A stretch of DNA of 64,000 bases from NCBI RefSeq assembly GCF_000006565.2, contig NC_031472.1, forward strand, positions 1,792,227-1,856,226, in the 5' to 3' direction. Position numbers and translations under genes: made by a program. Below are positions 44,120 to 56,900 of the stretch, piece by piece. A model generated the notes under the pieces. It saw only the letters and a list, made by a program, of their open reading frames with translations, was not told where the DNA came from and made no database searches. Numbering within the stretch: the first letter of the stretch is position 1; every line of letters starts with the position of its first letter. The stretch is from Toxoplasma gondii ME49 (lineage: Eukaryota > Apicomplexa > Conoidasida > Eucoccidiorida > Sarcocystidae).

Positions 44120-46056
44120 TTATTTCTTCGCGGCCTTGACAGCGGACTTGGTGACCTTGCTGCCAGCACCCGGCTCCTTCTTCTCAACGGACTTGATGAC
44201 ACCGACAGCGACGGTCTGCTTCATGTCACGGACGGCGAAACGACCAAGAGGGGGGTAATCGGTGAACGCCTCGACAACCATGGGCTTGGAAGGCTCCATG
44301 TTGACCATGGCGGCATCACCGGACTTGATGCACTTCGGGGCCTCTTCCAGGGTCTTGCCCGAACGCTTGTCCATCTTGGTCTTGATCTCCGCGAACTTGC
44401 AGGCAATGTGGGCAGTGTGGCAATCGATAACGGGGGAGTATCCGTTCTTGATCTCACCAGGGTGGTTCAGGACGATGACCTGAGCCAAGAAGGTGGCGCA
44501 GCCCTTTGCGGGATCGTTCTTCGAGTCGGACGCGACGTAGCCTCTCTTCAGCTCCTTGACGGAAACGTTCTTCACGTTGAAACCAACGTTGTCACCGGGC
44601 ACAGCCTGCTCCATGACTTCGTGGTGCATTTCAACGGATTTGCACTCAGTGGTCAGACCGACGGGAGCGAAAGTGAGGACCATACCGGCCTTCAGGATAC
44701 CGGTCTCAACTCTGCCGACGGGGACAGTTCCGATACCGCCAATCTTGTACACGTCCTGCAGGGGCAGACGGAGGGGCTTGTCGCTCGGACGCTTGGGGGC
44801 CTCCATGGTGTCGAGAGCCTCGACGAGGGTCTTGCCCTTGTACCAGCTCATGTTGGTGGACTTCTCCACCATGTTGTCACCAACGAAACCGGAGATGGCA
44901 ACGAAGGGGACCTTCTCGGGGTTGTAGCCGACCTTCTTCAGGTACATGGCAACTTCCTTTTGGATTTCGTTGAAACGGTCCTCGGAGTAGTTGCAGGAGT
45001 CCATCTTGTTGATGCCAACGATCATCTGCTTGACACCAAGGGTGAAGGCGAGCAGAGCGTGCTCACGGGTTTGACCTGGAGAAAACGGAGTCAACAAGGG
45101 GAGACCAAGACACAGTGAAGTGAAAAGTGTCGCGATATTCGCATCTCTACAATACCTTCACATATGCACCCTTAAATCTTGGTGAGAAACCCCGAACGAA
45201 CCGCGCGCTTTCCCGCGACACCCGGGTGACAACTGTCAGCGACTCTGTCGCACAAGTTTACATCGATCTCGATGAGAATATGTTTACACACACACATCCA
45301 CATGCACACACTTACAGGCACATGCGTGCAAAGCCCCACCATATATCGTATCAAAAACCACCGAGTTGGCAGCTGAGCAAGACCGCTGGAGTCACCGTAC
45401 GATTGTGGCCCCAGTCTCGTGAGAGCGTTGTGCCCTAGCGTGCATCTTTCGCCCCACCTTTGCTCACCCCACACCTGCATCGTGGAACATAAAGGAAATG
45501 GAACTGAACATTCGACGAGTCAACGCCACACGCACCTTTCTACGTTTGCCCCACAAAATACGACTGCTCCTGTTGCCGAGACGAAAATTCAGCCAAAAAC
45601 CGTCCGTAGAGCCACTGTACATGCAGAGGAGCGCAAACGCACAAATGTCTGCGAATTGGTCCTACCTTCCTTGGAGAAGGCACCCTCGAAACCGCCAGCC
45701 TCAGCAGGGACGACGAGGAGCGCAACATCGGCCTGGGAAGTTCCGGTAATCATGTTCTTGATAAAATCTCTGTGTCCCGGGGCGTCGATGACGGTGTAGT
45801 GGTACTTGGGGGTTTCGAATTGCCACAGAGCGATATCGATGGTGATACCACGCTCACGCTCGGCCTTCAGTTTATCCAAGACCCACGCGTACTTGAAGGA
45901 ACCCTTTCCCATTTCGGAAGATTCCTTCTCGAACTTCTCGATGGTACGCTTGTCGATACCACCGAGCTTGTAGATCAAGTGTCCGGTAGTGGTCGACTTG
46001 CCACTGTCGACGTGGCCGATGACGACCAAGTTGATGTGGGTCTTTTCCTTTCCCAT
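44120..46056 (-). CDS. EF1A: Translation elongation factor 1-alpha
   Basis: Two exons, 46056-45666 and 45075-44120, with a 590-base GT-AG intron (GAAG|GTAGG, TCTCCAG|GTCAAA) after residue 130, give 448 residues, the normal eukaryotic length. The protein is the GTPase that brings aminoacyl-tRNA to the ribosome. GTP-binding motifs are complete: GHVDSGKS (G1), the RGITID switch I region, DAPGHRD (G3), NKMD (G4) and the SGF segment (G5). Domain 2 shows [13 protein letters not shown] and domain 3 ends in the lysine-rich KSAVKAAKK tail. The ATG context (ACAAAATGGG) is strong. Codon choice is strongly biased to C or G in third position, unlike the neighbouring hypothetical genes, as expected for a highly expressed gene. 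No breaks were seen. Confidence 0.98.
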
Positions 46057-46210
46057 TTTGTTGCGGGGGAGAACTCAAACGAACAAAGTGGGATTGCTCG
46101 CGACAGCAGACAACGGCAACCGAGGAACGCGACGTCGGGACTGGTGGGGAAGAACAAACGTACGGTGTAGAGCTTTCTCTGCCTAAAAAAGACGGCGGGA
46201 GAAAAATTTC

Positions 46211-46217
46211 TGAGACG
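46211..46217 (+). promoter_or_regulatory. WGAGACG-type heptamer upstream of EF-1alpha
   Basis: TGAGACG lies about 155 bases upstream of the EF-1alpha ATG, in the inverse orientation to the gene. It matches the A/T-GAGACG element known from T. gondii promoters. A single 7-mer can arise by chance. Confidence 0.35.
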
Positions 46218-46873
46218 AGTGTCCGCTTTGAAGCGAGTCACTATCTTCGAGAGAGAAACGACAGGTACGACACCCCACGAGCAAAAAGTGCAGACCGATC
46301 CTCCACGCGTTTCCTCGCCCGCGTCCCCCCTGCTGGCGGTGCGGAGGAACAACACAGAAGACGACAGAACTGCCGCGAGAGGTGAGGGGTTGGGGAAACA
46401 CACGCGCTTTCTGGAGACGGCTCTACTTCAAGAGACACCACTACATCCGTTGCAAGGCCACCGTCTGCATTTCCACCCAGCCTTTTACCCGTTAAAGTGT
46501 GTTTTTGCATTCCAGCACGTTCTGCCAGACTGCAAATTGCTGACACCCGGAAAAAACACCCACACAGCCACATTTTCCACGATTTCGACCCCCCGCAAGT
46601 CCGAGCAAGGGACAGAAACAGCAACCCCAAGCAATGAGGGACAACCACCTCGCTGCCTCAGGGTCATGCGGGAAACCCAAACCACCCGGCCTCTATGTCA
46701 TCATTCTGTCGCCCGATTGAAGTCCCTGACGCGCGCTCAACACTCTGCGTTTTTGCCGTCCCGCATGTCACGAGTTTCTCGTGATTGGATAAAAGGGAAT
46801 TGACCCAATCAGGAGAGACATAGAAAAGTGCAAAGAGTAAGTGTGGGGAGACGGAGAAACGTGGTAAGCCTGC

Positions 46874-46886
46874 CGTCTCTGAGACG
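46874..46886. promoter_or_regulatory. Palindromic CGTCTC-T-GAGACG site
   Basis: Two GAGACG heptamers overlap in opposite orientation to make a perfect 13-base palindrome about 820 bases upstream of the EF-1alpha start. Confidence 0.35.
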
Positions 46887-48457
46887 AGAAAAAGGATCCA
46901 CACAAAAAACCACACACAGATAGGACAATGTACAGCCGATGACTGCACCTTTGCTTCAGGACCATGTGGACAGCTCTAGATCTCATCGGAATGCCGATAG
47001 GACGGCCGCGGAGAGGGGGGAGGGAGGGCGTGTAGAGGACGCCTGTCTTTATACTGTAGAGGCATCCAGTTCAGTCTGCTGTTCTCTGTTTTGACGACAG
47101 AAGACTTCAAGACAGAAGGTGAAACACGGCCAGTGCCAGCATTGTCTTGTGTTGCATGTCTGTATTTGGTAAAGACAGCGTTGTACTGAGGTACGCGTCC
47201 TCGCGTGAGGGCTTCTTTTGGCCGTTGTACTCTAGTCTAGCTGTTAGAACAGGTGAATACAAGGTGAATACACAGATGCGGAGCTTTGAGACGGTCATCC
47301 ACTCCCAACGCACCGACATTTCGTTCACACGAACATGTCTCTCATTTCAAGCCTCTCTGAACTCTTTCCTGGTCACTCATCGGGGTTCACTTTCTGAGAA
47401 GCTCTGCCTTCTAAGCAAATCTGACCTTCGGTGGTTACACGGTTTTAGGGACAGGCCGGTGTGGCAATGGTTTTAGCATGTCAAAAATGTGGTCGACGGC
47501 ATTTCTGGAAGCGGCAGAAAGGAATCTAATTGGAAAAGGATCGTCACGTACATTCTGCTGTGGCCCCGCTTCTTCGCTAGACACCAGCAGGCTGTCAGAA
47601 AATCGTCAATTTCCAATTTTCACACGTTCTCTACCTGACTCAGGAAGATGACACACGAAACGCACAGGTAAGAAATGCCTCTTTTTGCACCTGCAGACAT
47701 GCGCTTAACTCTCCTGGAAGCCACGCTATTCATATGTGCACTTTTATGTCGATTTCTGCGTGTTCTACTGTTCTGGCGTACACAATTCGCATGTACACTT
47801 ATACAGCTACAGAGAGAATGAGGGCCTCTGCGTTAACTGTCACGCCGCTGCAGGTAAAAGTGAAGGAAAGCTGTCATCTTCGAACAAATGCGACAGGATT
47901 ATTTTTCTGAATGCTTGCTACCAACTGGTTCTCAAGGCACTTGCCGCTGCCAGCATCAGAAGAAAGTGCCTGTTGTGTGGCTTCTACAGAACAGCAATTC
48001 GCACTGGCCTGGTACGTTGAAACAAACCTACCCTTCATTCCTGTATTATTTAACTCAGTTAATTAGTCTTAGGTTTAATATTCTGTCGCAGCAGTCTAAG
48101 AATTGTGGTCTGATATTTTGTTCCTGTTCAAAGGATCGGCAGTCCAGCCCCTAAGCGGGAGCAAGTCTCTAGGATGAAGCCTCTGGGAGACTGCGTTCTC
48201 TTTCTGGTTTCTTTTTCCAGTGTATGCACGTCATTGCACCACTGCTTCCCACAGGACAGACCAAAGTTTCTCCACATACGCCTCACAATTTCGCTCACAC
48301 GAGAAACACACATCGAATCGCGTCGAAACTGCAGATTTCGGCGCCACGCATCCCGGAGTTCCACCCAGACTCTCCCAGTCTTTCCAATCCCAAAACCGCG
48401 CATGCAAGCAGAAGGTTTGTCTTTGAAAAGCTCGTGGATTCAATTCGCGCTTCGTCC

Positions 48458-51400
48458 CTATGCTTTAGATACGACATGTCGATAGGCTTCTTCTAGCGCG
48501 TCAGTCGCGTCCTTGTTCGCTGCTGATGCATGCTGCAGAGAATCGTCTTTATTTCGATTGTCCAAATTCTTCACTTCGCCGCGACTCATTGTTTTCCTCA
48601 TTCCCTTCGCGACCGCGGAATGCCCGCCCAAAGGCTTCACTCCTCCCCACGGATCCCGCAGACCACTGCACGAGCCGCTGCATGCCTCGTCGTCAACTAG
48701 TTCAAAAACTTCTGACTGAAAAAAAACACAAAAACCAGAAGGTGGCTTCACGTTTCACTTCGTCAACACCCCTGCGCATATATATATATATATAATATGG
48801 CTGGATAGCATCCTCGGAAAAAAGTAACGAACGGAGCGAAGCGACACAGTTGTAGGCACCCGAGGAGATTTCAGAAAGCAGTATGTGCAGCTATCCACTT
48901 TTACACACATCTACCATATAGATATATATGAACACAGGGAACGAGATGCTCCAAAGTAATGCAAATCCACGGAGTAGAACTTGCACAGAATTTGACATGC
49001 TCATGCAACTGCGTTGAACTACGAGAGTAAAAACTCTGTTGGGGTTTCCCCCCTTTTTCAGGTTTTCCCTTCCACCATCTTTCCTTGTCTCCCTTTTCTC
49101 TTCTGTCCTTTCACTTAAATTGTGCCGACGATTCCCTTTCTCCCTCAGTTTTGCTCTTCATTTGGCGTCTGTTTCCATTACCTCCGATTCGGTGTGGCGC
49201 CCACATGCCTCGGCGCGGTGTTGCTCGGTCTGTTGCGCCGCCTCTGTCGGAGGGTGCCAAGAGTGTCTTCTTTCTTGGTCCCGTTCTTCCTGTCTCTCTC
49301 CTTCCAGCGCAGGTCCTCCACGAAAAGTGACCCACTGCCTCGCCTCCTCACTGAAGCTCGAAGCAATGCTCGCGACCAAGTAGCGAAGGTTGTGATGGGC
49401 GAGCGCGTTGTAGAGAGAACGCAAATGCACAGAATGCACCGTCCAGCCTGCAGAAAAAACGAACGCTCCACAAGACCCCCTTGCATAAATATGTATATAC
49501 ACTCATACCTCCTCGTGCAAATATAGATATATGCAAGTATACAGTTATATATATATATATACGTAGATATAACGCTGACAACAGCATGCGTGAAATGTGT
49601 ATCAGTGAATATACATAGACCCTTAGTGAATTTACCACCGTCAACATGGACATATAGACTTAAGTTCTCCGTACATACTGACATCAGAAAGAAGACTCCC
49701 AAAGTGAATATATGCATATATATATTTATTTATTTATACATGCATGTATATGCATCTATAGCAACTTGTCTGGAGGTTGTGTGTTGATCGAATCTGTAAT
49801 ATATTTGAGACATTGCTGGGAGAGATCAGCTATGATGATGAATAGCGCGTTCCGTGATGGTTTCGTTTGAGGTAGAAAGATCGAAGCGCTACGCACACAG
49901 AGGGAACGGGAGAAAGTCGCACAGAGCGAAGACGGCGAACAACATTAGAGCAATCTAGGTTTTCATGTTTTCCACCCGGCCGCTTCCATTTTTTCATGAA
50001 ACCACAAATCCCGACTCACCCAGCAGCGAAAGCTGGCGCTGGCGCAGTTCAGCTGTCCCAGCAGGACAATTCGAGGGACAGAGGAGATCCTGCGATCCAC
50101 ACAAACGGAGTTGTTGGAAAACACTTGACATCCTCCCAGAAGGAAACGCGATTTGCGTTGCCTGTGGTCAGGGCGAGAACAGAAGACGTTTCGTATTTTC
50201 ACGAACAGAAAGCTTCGACCCACTCGGTGATGCATCGCCTTGCAATGTGTGCGATACATGTACACAATAATGCATTTACATACACACATACACAAAGAAA
50301 CGTACGCATTTCGAGATATCCGGGCATATGCACATCTACACATACGTGAAGACGGGCGCTGAGTTGGGCGTCTGAGACATAGACGTCATGTTTCATGCGT
50401 CTAAAACAGACATGCATGTGGATGCTCACGAGGTCAGGCTTCACTTTGTGACTCCATGCACCTCGGAGTTCCTCTCGAACCGCGCACAGGGAAAAGAACG
50501 CACCTGGAAAGTCAAGACGTCGATGAGATGCTTCTCCAGAGGGAAAGCTGCACTGACGCGGTAGATGTTGGAAACGACGAAAGTGCTCTTGTGTGGAATG
50601 CGCATCTGAAACCGAAAAAGGAAAACATGCGAATCTGCGAGGCGAGAAGTGAGCCAAGGAGACACCGAGTTCCATTCAAACTCAGACTTAAAGAGGTTCA
50701 CACCCGACAAGGACTAAGTCCGTCTGTGCACCTAAGCCGATACGCAGTGTGCCTGACAAGTGAAGAAGCCGAAAAAGAGAACTGGAAAGAGAAATGATAA
50801 CGACGAGAGATGGAGGAGCCTAGCAGCGAGACACGAACGAGGAAAGGACAGAGAGATACCGCAGAGAAAACACACATCGCAGGGCCTTGATTTCACAGGA
50901 AAACGAAGAGACAACCCACGCACCACTGAATATGGATTCGGAAACACACAACCAGCTTATAACTCTCATGTGCACACGAACATCCACCAGAGTCAAAGCT
51001 CGAACGTATATATAGCTGACTGTTTATCTGCATGCATATACACAAAACAAAAGGAACCATTGGATCATATATACATATATATATATATATATAAATAAAT
51101 AGAGGAATACGTATGAATACTTTGTCACTTCGAATGTGGACTTTGAAGGCTCCGGGTCTCTGGAGATTTTCTCTAGTGAAGTTTTTTTCTAGAGAAGCTG
51201 CAAGTTTGGCAGAGAGCATGGCCGCCGGCGAGAAGGTTCGCCGATGACCGCCACTTGTTTCGGAGGGAGAAGGAGCCCGCAGGGCAACTGCATGCAGGGG
51301 AGACATTCACGCACCTCGATCAAGGGATCTGCGATCCACTTGTCGTAGTTGAAATCGCGGACTCTGAGTCTTCGGTCGAAGAGTCTGAACTTCTGGGGGG

Positions 51401-53889
51401 ACTCGAAGAAAACGTCGTAGCGCGGAGTGGAGAGAACAGTTTCAGTCCACTCGGCGAGGGCGGGGGAGAGGCGAGGTGGCGGCATCGCAAACTCCCGAAG
51501 ATGTAGACAAACTTGCTGCGCATGCAGAATTTCGTCGGGCAGGCCTCCACGCAAGCGTCTGAAGAAAGGCCAGCAATGCAGAGGCATTACAAACAGTCTC
51601 TCAGTTTTCGCGAAGATACGGATTGTATCGTCTTGACTCTTCGGTCCGGTGAGTCAGCATCGAAACGCGTCCAGTCTTTGGATCATGGGCAGGGCAGATG
51701 TGCAGCTCAACGACCAGACGAAACAACCGCGACACACAGCAAGACGAGACCGGAGAAGGTAGAGACGAAGTAGACACAGAAGAAAAGAGAGAGAAGACCA
51801 GGTGGAGACAAGAAAGGAAAAACACAAACGTCGAAAAAGTCGTCGTCATACAGATACGAATCGTAGCACTGCTGAAGGCGCAGACACCTCAACGGAGTGA
51901 CAGGAAGACTGCCTGCACACACACTGGTCAAAGAGCCTCCAAATGCCATCCAAGCAAAGACGGATGCGGAAACAACAGATCGGAGAAGTAAACATGTACA
52001 CGCATAATCCCTCGACCTGTATGTCTCTTGCTGTCTTTCCTTTCAGTCTTTGTCTCTCTGTCTACATGCGTGTCTATCTCTCTATCTCTCTATCTCTTTC
52101 TACGTCAGCAACTCAGAGCCTGGAAGGAGTTTCTGGGGCAACGTTTGTGACGGACTCGACGGCTTCCTCGAGGAGCGGAACGAGGAACTCTTCTTCTCCC
52201 AAGACGACAGCGGCGAATGCGAGTTTCAAGAGAGCTTGGCCGATTTCGTTGTCTCTTCTTTCTGTTTCTTGGGCTCGCTCGGCTGCCTCTGTCGAGTCCT
52301 CGACCCTCTCGCACTCGGCCTCCCGCAAGGGCAACAGTTCTCCGCCCACGTAGCTCTCCAGACCGTGACTCCTCGCGTACGCTTCTCGCTCGTCCACCAT
52401 CTGAAGCAGAGACTCAGAGGCTCCGCTGTAGCGACGGTGCAGAGCGTACCGCAGCATCGCCCGTGTCCAGCCGATTTTCGCGTTCGTCTGCATGCGGAGA
52501 ACGGGCAGAAGAAACAGACAGCAGCACAGACAGAAAAGCTCTCAAAGAAGTCCGCACACCTCCCCATGCAGCAGGCTCGGCGTCGCGGACCTGCTGCCCT
52601 TTCCGTCGCCAAGTTTCGTAGCCTTGCTTCAAGCAAATCCGAACTGGTGAACAGAAGAGGCACAGGGGGACTTGAACAAACAACCGCGGAGCGAGGTGGA
52701 GCGCCTTCTGATGCGAGGCGAAAGGACATCTGAACAAGAGGCCGAAGCGGTTGGTGCGTCCTCTGCGGTTCGTTTCTTCGAGAAAATGCGACAGGTTGTC
52801 TCGGCAACTTGTACACATCTTCGCATGCGACAGAGAGACGGAAAACGAAGGAAAAGAGACTCAAAACACCCCCTGTGTTCCTCCACTGTGTAGCGCCCTA
52901 TTCAGTGAACGTCGGCGTTTAGAATGACCAACATTCATCCGAAACGAGACACAGAAGAGACATGCCAAATGCGAAAAACGCACCCGGTGGATAGACAGTC
53001 TCACACAAAAAAGCTACGCATGCAAACGTAATCCGTACACAAAACCACATGCACCTTATCCACCCCTCGTGCAACATCTACCTGCATCTATCTGTCTGTA
53101 TATGTCCCTGTCCCCATAGACGAATATATGTATCTTTCTATGTATCTGTACATGTACGAGTCTGTGTATATCTACGTATGTATCTATGTGTCTACGCATG
53201 TGCATGCATCTAAGTCTATCTCTAAGTCTACGTCTACCTCTATATCTGTCCAGGTCTACAAATACAGGCACGGCGGACTTGATTTATCTCTCTCTTTTTA
53301 TGAGCCTACGCCTCCTGCTCTACGGTTTCACACTGCGCACGGTCATCAGACAGAGTATCAACTTCGGTGCACAGATGGACATACTTGATGTCGTACCCTT
53401 GCACCTCGTTGACTCTTCTGTTTGTTTGATGCGCCCGGTATTTAACTGTGCATCGTTACGAGGTACAATTCTCGGAGACCCAGCTGTCTCTCCTTCGTCC
53501 GACGTCAGACTTTGTGTTTCGCTCTTGGCTTACCTCTGCTAAGGCCCACAGGAGGTGACAGAAAGCAGACAGAGAGAGAAGACGACCTTCAACTGCAACA
53601 GCGTGATGAACGTCGTCCAATATTCTGGAAAGAGAAAAAAGGGATGCGTACGTTTTCACGAGATGGTCGGAGGCAGAAAGGAAATAGACGTTCGTAGATA
53701 GGGGAACGCAGCGAATGCGACAAAATCCAATCCCAAGAAAAGCCGAGACAGAACAACCAAGCACCGTTTCCCTTTGATTCCGCAGCAATCAAAACATTCC
53801 TGTTTCTCCACCAGACAGCAACTTGCCAATCACGCATGCACCTCAAGGTGCTTGTCTAGACACACACACCCTCAGACACACACGCACAT

Positions 53890-53923
<34 letters not shown>

Positions 53924-53946
53924 GTATATATATATGTATATACATG

Positions 53947-53979
<33 letters not shown>

Positions 53980-56900
53980 GTATATACATGTACATATATA
54001 TATATATATATGTATATACATGTATATATATATATATATGTATATACTGTATATATATATATATATATGTATATACATGTATATTTATACATGTATAAAC
54101 ATATATTTAAACGCCTGTCTGTCAAAAGATCCACGTTCGCACACGAGCATCATCGACTTAAAACACCCCCATATATATATATATATATATGAGTGCCTGC
54201 CTGGATGGCGTTCTCGGCTCACCTTGCGACATTTTCGTCGTGGAATCCGAGTTTCGCGCAAGCATGCAAGATGACGATTCTGGCCTGTATGTCTGTGACT
54301 TGACCAGCCTTTCGGCCTGCTCCCTCTTGGTGCAGAGCGTCTCCTTGTTCGCTCTGACGGGCGAGCACCGCAAGCTTCCCACTGATCGCCTTCTGGACTT
54401 TTTGTCTCCGGTGGATGTGGGTTCTGAGGAGGAGGCGGTTCGCCGCAGAGAGCGAGGCCAGACAGCCGAGAGTCCTGAGGAACTCCCGCACAGATGCGTC
54501 CTCAATCAAGTGACTCAGACGTCGCATGGTCATGTGGAGCAGCTGCTCGTCGGCGACGCCGAGTGTATGCACGGCCTCGAGAAGGTCGCAGACTGCGGCG
54601 CAGTCCAGAGACCAGAAGACGCGGACTTTGTTTTTCAGCTGCTGGAGCAAAAGCGGCGTGAGTGCGGCGGGGCTTCGGCGATCTGCAGGAAGCTTCGCGA
54701 GAACGTAGAGGAGCTGGACGCAGTCTTCAGCAAACAGCTCGGGCGTCACCTTCGCGCTACGCTCCAGGAGTTCCGGCACCACAGGGTGAGACAGGTACTC
54801 GGCTTCCGACAGCCCCACAAGCAGATGGACTATATTCTGGGGATAGAAGGTGTGGAGGCGCCTCTGAACGAGGTCGGCGCACTCGCCGAAGAATCGCGCG
54901 TCTGCGACGAGCGTCGCGGCCAAGCCAAAGCCGTAGACTGTGCGCGAGAGCTGCAGAGGCGAAAAGGTCGGGAGCAACTTCGTCGTCTGCTTCTGAAGAG
55001 ACCGCAGCAACTCGCGGCTCCCGAAGCCGAGCTGCGCAAACGTCGGCACCACCAACATGATGTCGTGCGGCGTGAAGTGCTTCACCTTGGGCAGCATCGC
55101 GTAGTGCAAGTCCGCGAAGAAATCCTCGTCCACCACACCTGAAGAAGACGAGACAAAACAGGAGTAAACCCATTCACGACCTGCCGCCGATGCAGCAGTA
55201 AGAGACATCCAAGATCGGAACACCTACTTACATATATGTATATGTATCTATATATGTATATGTATGTATATATGTATATATGTATGCATATATGTATGTA
55301 TATATGTATATATGTATATGTATGTATATATGTATATATGTGTATATGTGTATATGTATGTATATATGTATGTATATATGTATATGTATGTATATATGTA
55401 TATGTATGTATATATGTATATATGTATATATGTATATATATATATATATGTATATATGTATATACATGCGAAACGTAAATGGAGAAGTCGGGCGAAGAGA
55501 AGTCCGAGGTGGAGGAGATGGAACGAAGTTCATGGACAAGAAGGAGAAGAGAGAACGAACGTTTTGCAAATATCCTTTGTTGCGACTGTATCTTGTGCGG
55601 AGAGAAGAGGAAGGAAGCAGAGTGCAGTTGTCATCGTGAAGTGGGTTCTTCACTTTCGCTTCCCTTTCGTCTCGCTTCCATCTCTTTTTCATCATGTTTT
55701 TTCTCTCTGGCGTTTCGTTTCGATCTACCTTTCACCTCGTTTCCTTCTCTCCTTTACGCCGTTTCCTCCCCTCTGCCGCCGCAGAACCGTCCTTGTTCCC
55801 CGCTTTTCAGTCGCTTTTTCACTTCAGTTCTTCCCACTTTTCCTTCGCTGTTTTGTTCGTACCGACTTCGCCGTAGGCCCAGGCGAGGAGGGCGAGGTCT
55901 TTGGCGCGCAGGTCTCCGACGAAGGCGCGAATGGCGGGTGCGAGAGTGAGGCGAAAGAAGTCTTGATCTGTTTCTCCCGCTCGCGCAAACGCCCATGCGA
56001 GAGTGACGATCTCGCGGGCCGCGCAGCCGTCGATCCGCGTCTCCAGCTCGCGCTTCAGATCCTGGAAAAGGCCTCTGTCTACGAAACCGACAGTCCCGTA
56101 CGCCCAGCCGACGAGCGCAAGTTCCCCCCCCGACATGGCAGGCACCACGCGCCTGACGGCGTTCCCCAGCTGCACAAACAGCGCCTGGTCCTTCACACGC
56201 AGGCGGGCCAGCGAGCCGCAAATGCACGCAAGCGTCCCCGGACAAGCCACCCGGGAAGCGAAGCCTTCCTCGCCGCCGTGGAACGGATCCACACCCGAAG
56301 AAGAAGACGCCGCAGTCGAAGAAGGCGTTAAACTCGAAGCAGACGCGGGAACCGAAGACGAATCTAGACTTGCAGAAGAAGAGCTTCCAGTCGCCTCGAG
56401 GGTGGATGATGCGATCGAGCCGAGGGAGTCGGAAGACAGCGTTGGAGGCGGGAGACAGAGGCTCAAGTACGGCCCTTGCTTCAGAGCCTCGACGAGGGCG
56501 GCTTGGAGAGCAACGCCTTCGCGGACCGGAAACGCGAGTTTGCTCACGCAAAAGAGCGAACAGGCGAGTTGCTTGACGCTCATGTGCGGCACCGCCGCGG
56601 CACAAAGCCTGAGGAGCTGCGGGAGCCACCGGGGCGCGTGCTCGAGGCGCACCAAACCCCACAAAAGGAGACACTTCCCGCCGACGGAGACGCGCGGGAG
56701 CGCCGCTGCCGTCGCCTCGCAGAGCGCGAGAAAGCGCTCGTCCTTCTTCACAGACACTACCTGTGCCGGACTCGCCAGTCGGCCCAACTTATGGAACGCC
56801 GTGGCGAGCGTCACTGGGTGAATCGAAAGAAGGTTCTCCGAGGAGGCAGACGCCCCACAAGACGCGAGAGCGGACCCAGGCGCCGGCGCCAAAGCAGCCG

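Larger units (their letters stand above)
46057..48457. other. EF-1alpha promoter region and 3' flank of the RAP-protein gene
   Basis: Both neighbours are on the minus strand, so the left part holds the EF-1alpha 5' UTR and promoter. Two GAGACG-type sites lie here, at 46211-46217 and 46874-46886. Open frames on both strands overlap and none shows a motif. Confidence 0.6.

Noticed and set aside
44021..45118. 365-codon plus-strand open frame
   Set aside because: It lies exactly antisense to EF-1alpha exon 2 and results from that gene's strong third-position GC bias.
46241..46803. Overlapping open frames on both strands in the EF-1alpha 5' region
   Set aside because: Reads as 5' UTR/promoter sequence; no motif, and frames disagree between strands.
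53823..54192. Open frames encoding long Tyr-Ile repeats on both strands
   Set aside because: They are translations of the (TA)n microsatellite within an intron.
54189..55142. 317-codon plus-strand open frame
   Set aside because: Antisense to the RAP gene exon 55138-54223, whose frame is confirmed by in-phase splicing on both sides.
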